Shown here one piece after another: positions 33,194 to 34,910 of a stretch of DNA of 34,910 bases. This DNA is from CAYFWF01 sp964346815 (GTDB lineage: Bacteria; Acidobacteriota; Aminicenantia; Aminicenantales; Aminicenantaceae): contig CAYFWF010000010.1 of assembly GCA_964346815.1 (NCBI GenBank), positions 1-34,910 of the forward strand, in the 5' to 3' direction. The translations under genes were made by a program, and so were the position numbers. Position 1 is the stretch's first letter; each line of letters begins with the position of its first letter. The notes under the pieces are model-generated. The model did not search any database and was not told the DNA's origin. It saw nothing but the letters and a program-made list of their open reading frames with translations.

Positions 33194-34660
33194 TTATACC
33201 TCATACTCATTCAGCCAAGAAATGAACACCTCCCATTTTTTTCGCCAAAACTCCAGAGCCCGTTCTTTTTCCTCGGGATCCATCGCAGAGCAGACGAGCG
33301 AGTTCATGGCTAACTGCTTGAGACATTTTAAGTCCAATCCCCAGGCCATAAAAGCCGCATAGAAATCATGCGAAAATGTGCTCTTCCAGATGGCTGGATC
33401 ATCGGGACAAACGACGACCGGCAAGCCGCTGTTGATATAAAGAACAGCGGGGTGATTGCGAAGGTCGGAGACATAACCGAGAACTTGGTTGCTGATCGGG
33501 CAGACCTCGATGGCTATTTCCCGTTCTTTCACCATCTGCATGAGGAGGGGATGCTTGAAGAGTGTGATTCCATGGCCGATCCGTTTGGCATCGAGCAAAA
33601 TAGCATCGAGCACATTTTCGTTTTCCGTCCAATTGCTCTCCCCGGAGTGAAGGTACAAAGGAAGAGTTATCCCACGATCCTCGGCCTTGTGGCGTGCTTC
33701 AATGAGCTCATCGATAAAGTAGAGATTTGTGTGTTCCTTGTCTTCTTCCTCCACCATATCAAAACCGACAAAAAGACTGGGATCCGCAGCCCGCCGGTCC
33801 AGGGCATAATCCAGCATCTCGGTAATTTGTTCCCGGGTTTCAGAGCGGTGGGAATAAAGGATGAATTTCACCATGAATTCCGGATTCTCGCGCTGGATCT
33901 CCTCGATATCATCCAATCCTCCATTGCTCCGGGTTTCAACATACTGCACATTTTCTTCGATTAAATCCCTGAACACTTTGCGGCGGTAACTCTTGAGGAT
34001 CTCATTATCCTGGAACATACCCAGGGACCTTCGGAAACAATTTATGAATTCTGCCCAAATATCCTGTTGATCAAGATCTTCTTCGCCCAATGTGATAGAT
34101 TGGTAAAGCTCTTCATCAAATTCCTCGACATTATCTGCAGCTTCGCGCAGTTCGCTGATGGGGCGCCATCCATCTCCAGGGGATTCTTTAAAGATCCTCA
34201 AAGCTCCCTGTGCAGCAGCATCTTTTTCTCCCTTATAAATATAACAATCCGGACGAGAGACCGCCTGCTCAACCAGCCAGCGGTAATCTCCCATCAAGAA
34301 ACCGTGTACATGAAGGATTCCCCCTTTGGGAAGGCGCTTCATGATTTCCATTATGGGAGACTGGTCAATCATTTGTCTGGTTTTCGATTTCAGAAAGTTG
34401 TGTGCCGGGGGAAAATATTCTCGAGTTCTTTCCAATTCCTTCTGCTTGAGCAGCATCAGCCTTTGGTTGGCCTCTTTTTCTTCAGGAGACAGTGTGATTC
34501 CAGCGTCGAATCGGATGGCCCGCTCAGCTTGAATCAGTCGATTTCTCGCTTTCATGTAATCATCTCTATCTCCATAACGCGCTTGAATAAAACTCTCCTT
34601 CTGCTGGTGACATCCATAAAGGAGAAGCAAAGTTGCGAAAAATGTAAGACTACGTTTCAT
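33194..34660 (-). CDS. Adenosine deaminase-like lipoprotein (ADGF/CECR1 type)
   Basis: 488 residues. The signal peptide ends in a lipobox (LLYGC, Cys17). A roughly 90-residue helical N-terminal extension precedes the TIM barrel, the arrangement of secreted ADGF/CECR1 deaminases. Catalytic motifs: HVHG (117-120), VQYVETRSN, LHSGES, KRIGHGI, EVCPISNQVLGY and CPDDPAIWKST, corresponding to the zinc and adenine sites. Expected reaction: adenosine to inosine outside the cytoplasm, or a related purine nucleoside. ATG 34660 has GGAGATGGG upstream. It has its own promoter at 34777-34806 and no partner gene on that side within the window. Confidence 0.88.
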   Translation of the reverse strand: MKRSLTFFATLLLLYGCHQQKESFIQARYGDRDDYMKARNRLIQAERAIRFDAGITLSPEEKEANQRLMLLKQKELERTREYFPPAHNFLKSKTRQMIDQSPIMEIMKRLPKGGILHVHGFLMGDYRWLVEQAVSRPDCYIYKGEKDAAAQGALRIFKESPGDGWRPISELREAADNVEEFDEELYQSITLGEEDLDQQDIWAEFINCFRRSLGMFQDNEILKSYRRKVFRDLIEENVQYVETRSNGGLDDIEEIQRENPEFMVKFILYSHRSETREQITEMLDYALDRRAADPSLFVGFDMVEEEDKEHTNLYFIDELIEARHKAEDRGITLPLYLHSGESNWTENENVLDAILLDAKRIGHGITLFKHPLLMQMVKEREIAIEVCPISNQVLGYVSDLRNHPAVLYINSGLPVVVCPDDPAIWKSTFSHDFYAAFMAWGLDLKCLKQLAMNSLVCSAMDPEEKERALEFWRKKWEVFISWLNEYEV

Positions 34661-34776
34661 GATCCCATCTCCTTTGATTGCTCGTTTTTTATTTTATTAA
34701 GCTGTGCAGCGTCATTTTATAAAATTCCTGTGCTTTCTTCAGAAATTTCTTATAGTCTTTTTTTTAACGATTTCCC

Positions 34777-34806
34777 TATATATCTAAGAACATTGTGTGT
34801 CGTCAA
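34777..34806 (-). promoter_or_regulatory. Probable sigma-70-type promoter of the deaminase gene
   Basis: TTGACG (34801-34806) and TATATA (34777-34782) on the minus strand with an 18-base spacer, about 115 bases before the ATG at 34660. The remaining bases to 34910 show no gene or clear signal. Confidence 0.5.
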
Positions 34807-34910
34807 AGGATTTAGACAACAGCGATCGATTATCTAAGCTACGGTTTCGCATCTCATCATACCCTTAATTTGTGCTCTCCATCAAGGCCATTGTTTGATT
34901 CAATCTTCTT

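Noticed and set aside
33178..33215. Weak stem-loop after the deaminase gene that could be a terminator
   Set aside because: The stem is short with a bulge and no T-run follows on the minus strand, so it is not convincing.
34067..34837. A 256-codon plus-strand frame at the right end
   Set aside because: Antisense to the 5' half of the deaminase gene and its promoter; no recognisable domain.

Overview
This window most likely comes from a Gram-negative, strictly anaerobic bacterium of the Aminicenantes/Acidobacteriota type. The lineage is an inference: it rests on an Oar-like TonB receptor with a carboxypeptidase-regulatory N-terminus, six-bladed propeller lipoproteins, many secreted lipoprotein hydrolases, and a class II benzoyl-CoA reductase. 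Nearly every gene lies on the minus strand. I saw no tRNA, rRNA or CRISPR array.

Layout, left to right. 1-2.7 kb: the 3' part of a membrane-protein gene (+), a secreted M28 peptidase (-) and an orphan antitoxin-like gene (+). 2.7-4.7 kb: a scrambled patch with two near-identical fragments of bamI in permuted order, bracketing an AAA/DUF4143 ATPase gene and an IS91-type transposase remnant. 4.7-8.4 kb: an AT-rich four-gene operon with its own promoter. It encodes a sigma-54-type AAA+ ATPase fused to a thioredoxin-like domain, a six-bladed propeller lipoprotein, an 80-residue exported Cys-rich peptide, and a second six-bladed propeller protein behind a perfect hairpin. 8.6-8.8 kb: a second IS91-type remnant.

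8.8-21.1 kb is the metabolic centre. One transcription unit carries an HTH-GNAT regulator followed by bamB, bamC, bamD, fdhD, bamE, a bamF-bamG fusion, bamH and bamI. This is the same subunit order as the megadalton class II benzoyl-CoA reductase of obligate anaerobes. BamB (tungsten) would reduce the aromatic ring of benzoyl-CoA, BamC and BamD pass electrons, BamE (double HdrA) would bifurcate them, and BamF-I connect to a flavin (NuoEF-like) module. A consensus promoter with overlapping repeats sits in front of the regulator. Unusual points are the BamF-BamG fusion with a winged-helix-like linker, changes at the expected NAD-binding residues of BamH, an fdhD gene lying between REP-like repeats, and the regulator itself.

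21.1-24.5 kb: a transposase remnant and the TonB-dependent receptor. 24.8-30.9 kb: a TolC-adaptor-RND efflux operon, preceded by a small amidohydrolase 3' remnant. 31-34.7 kb: a degraded gene tail, a secreted YtcJ-type amidohydrolase and a lipoprotein of the ADGF/CECR1 adenosine deaminase family with its own promoter.
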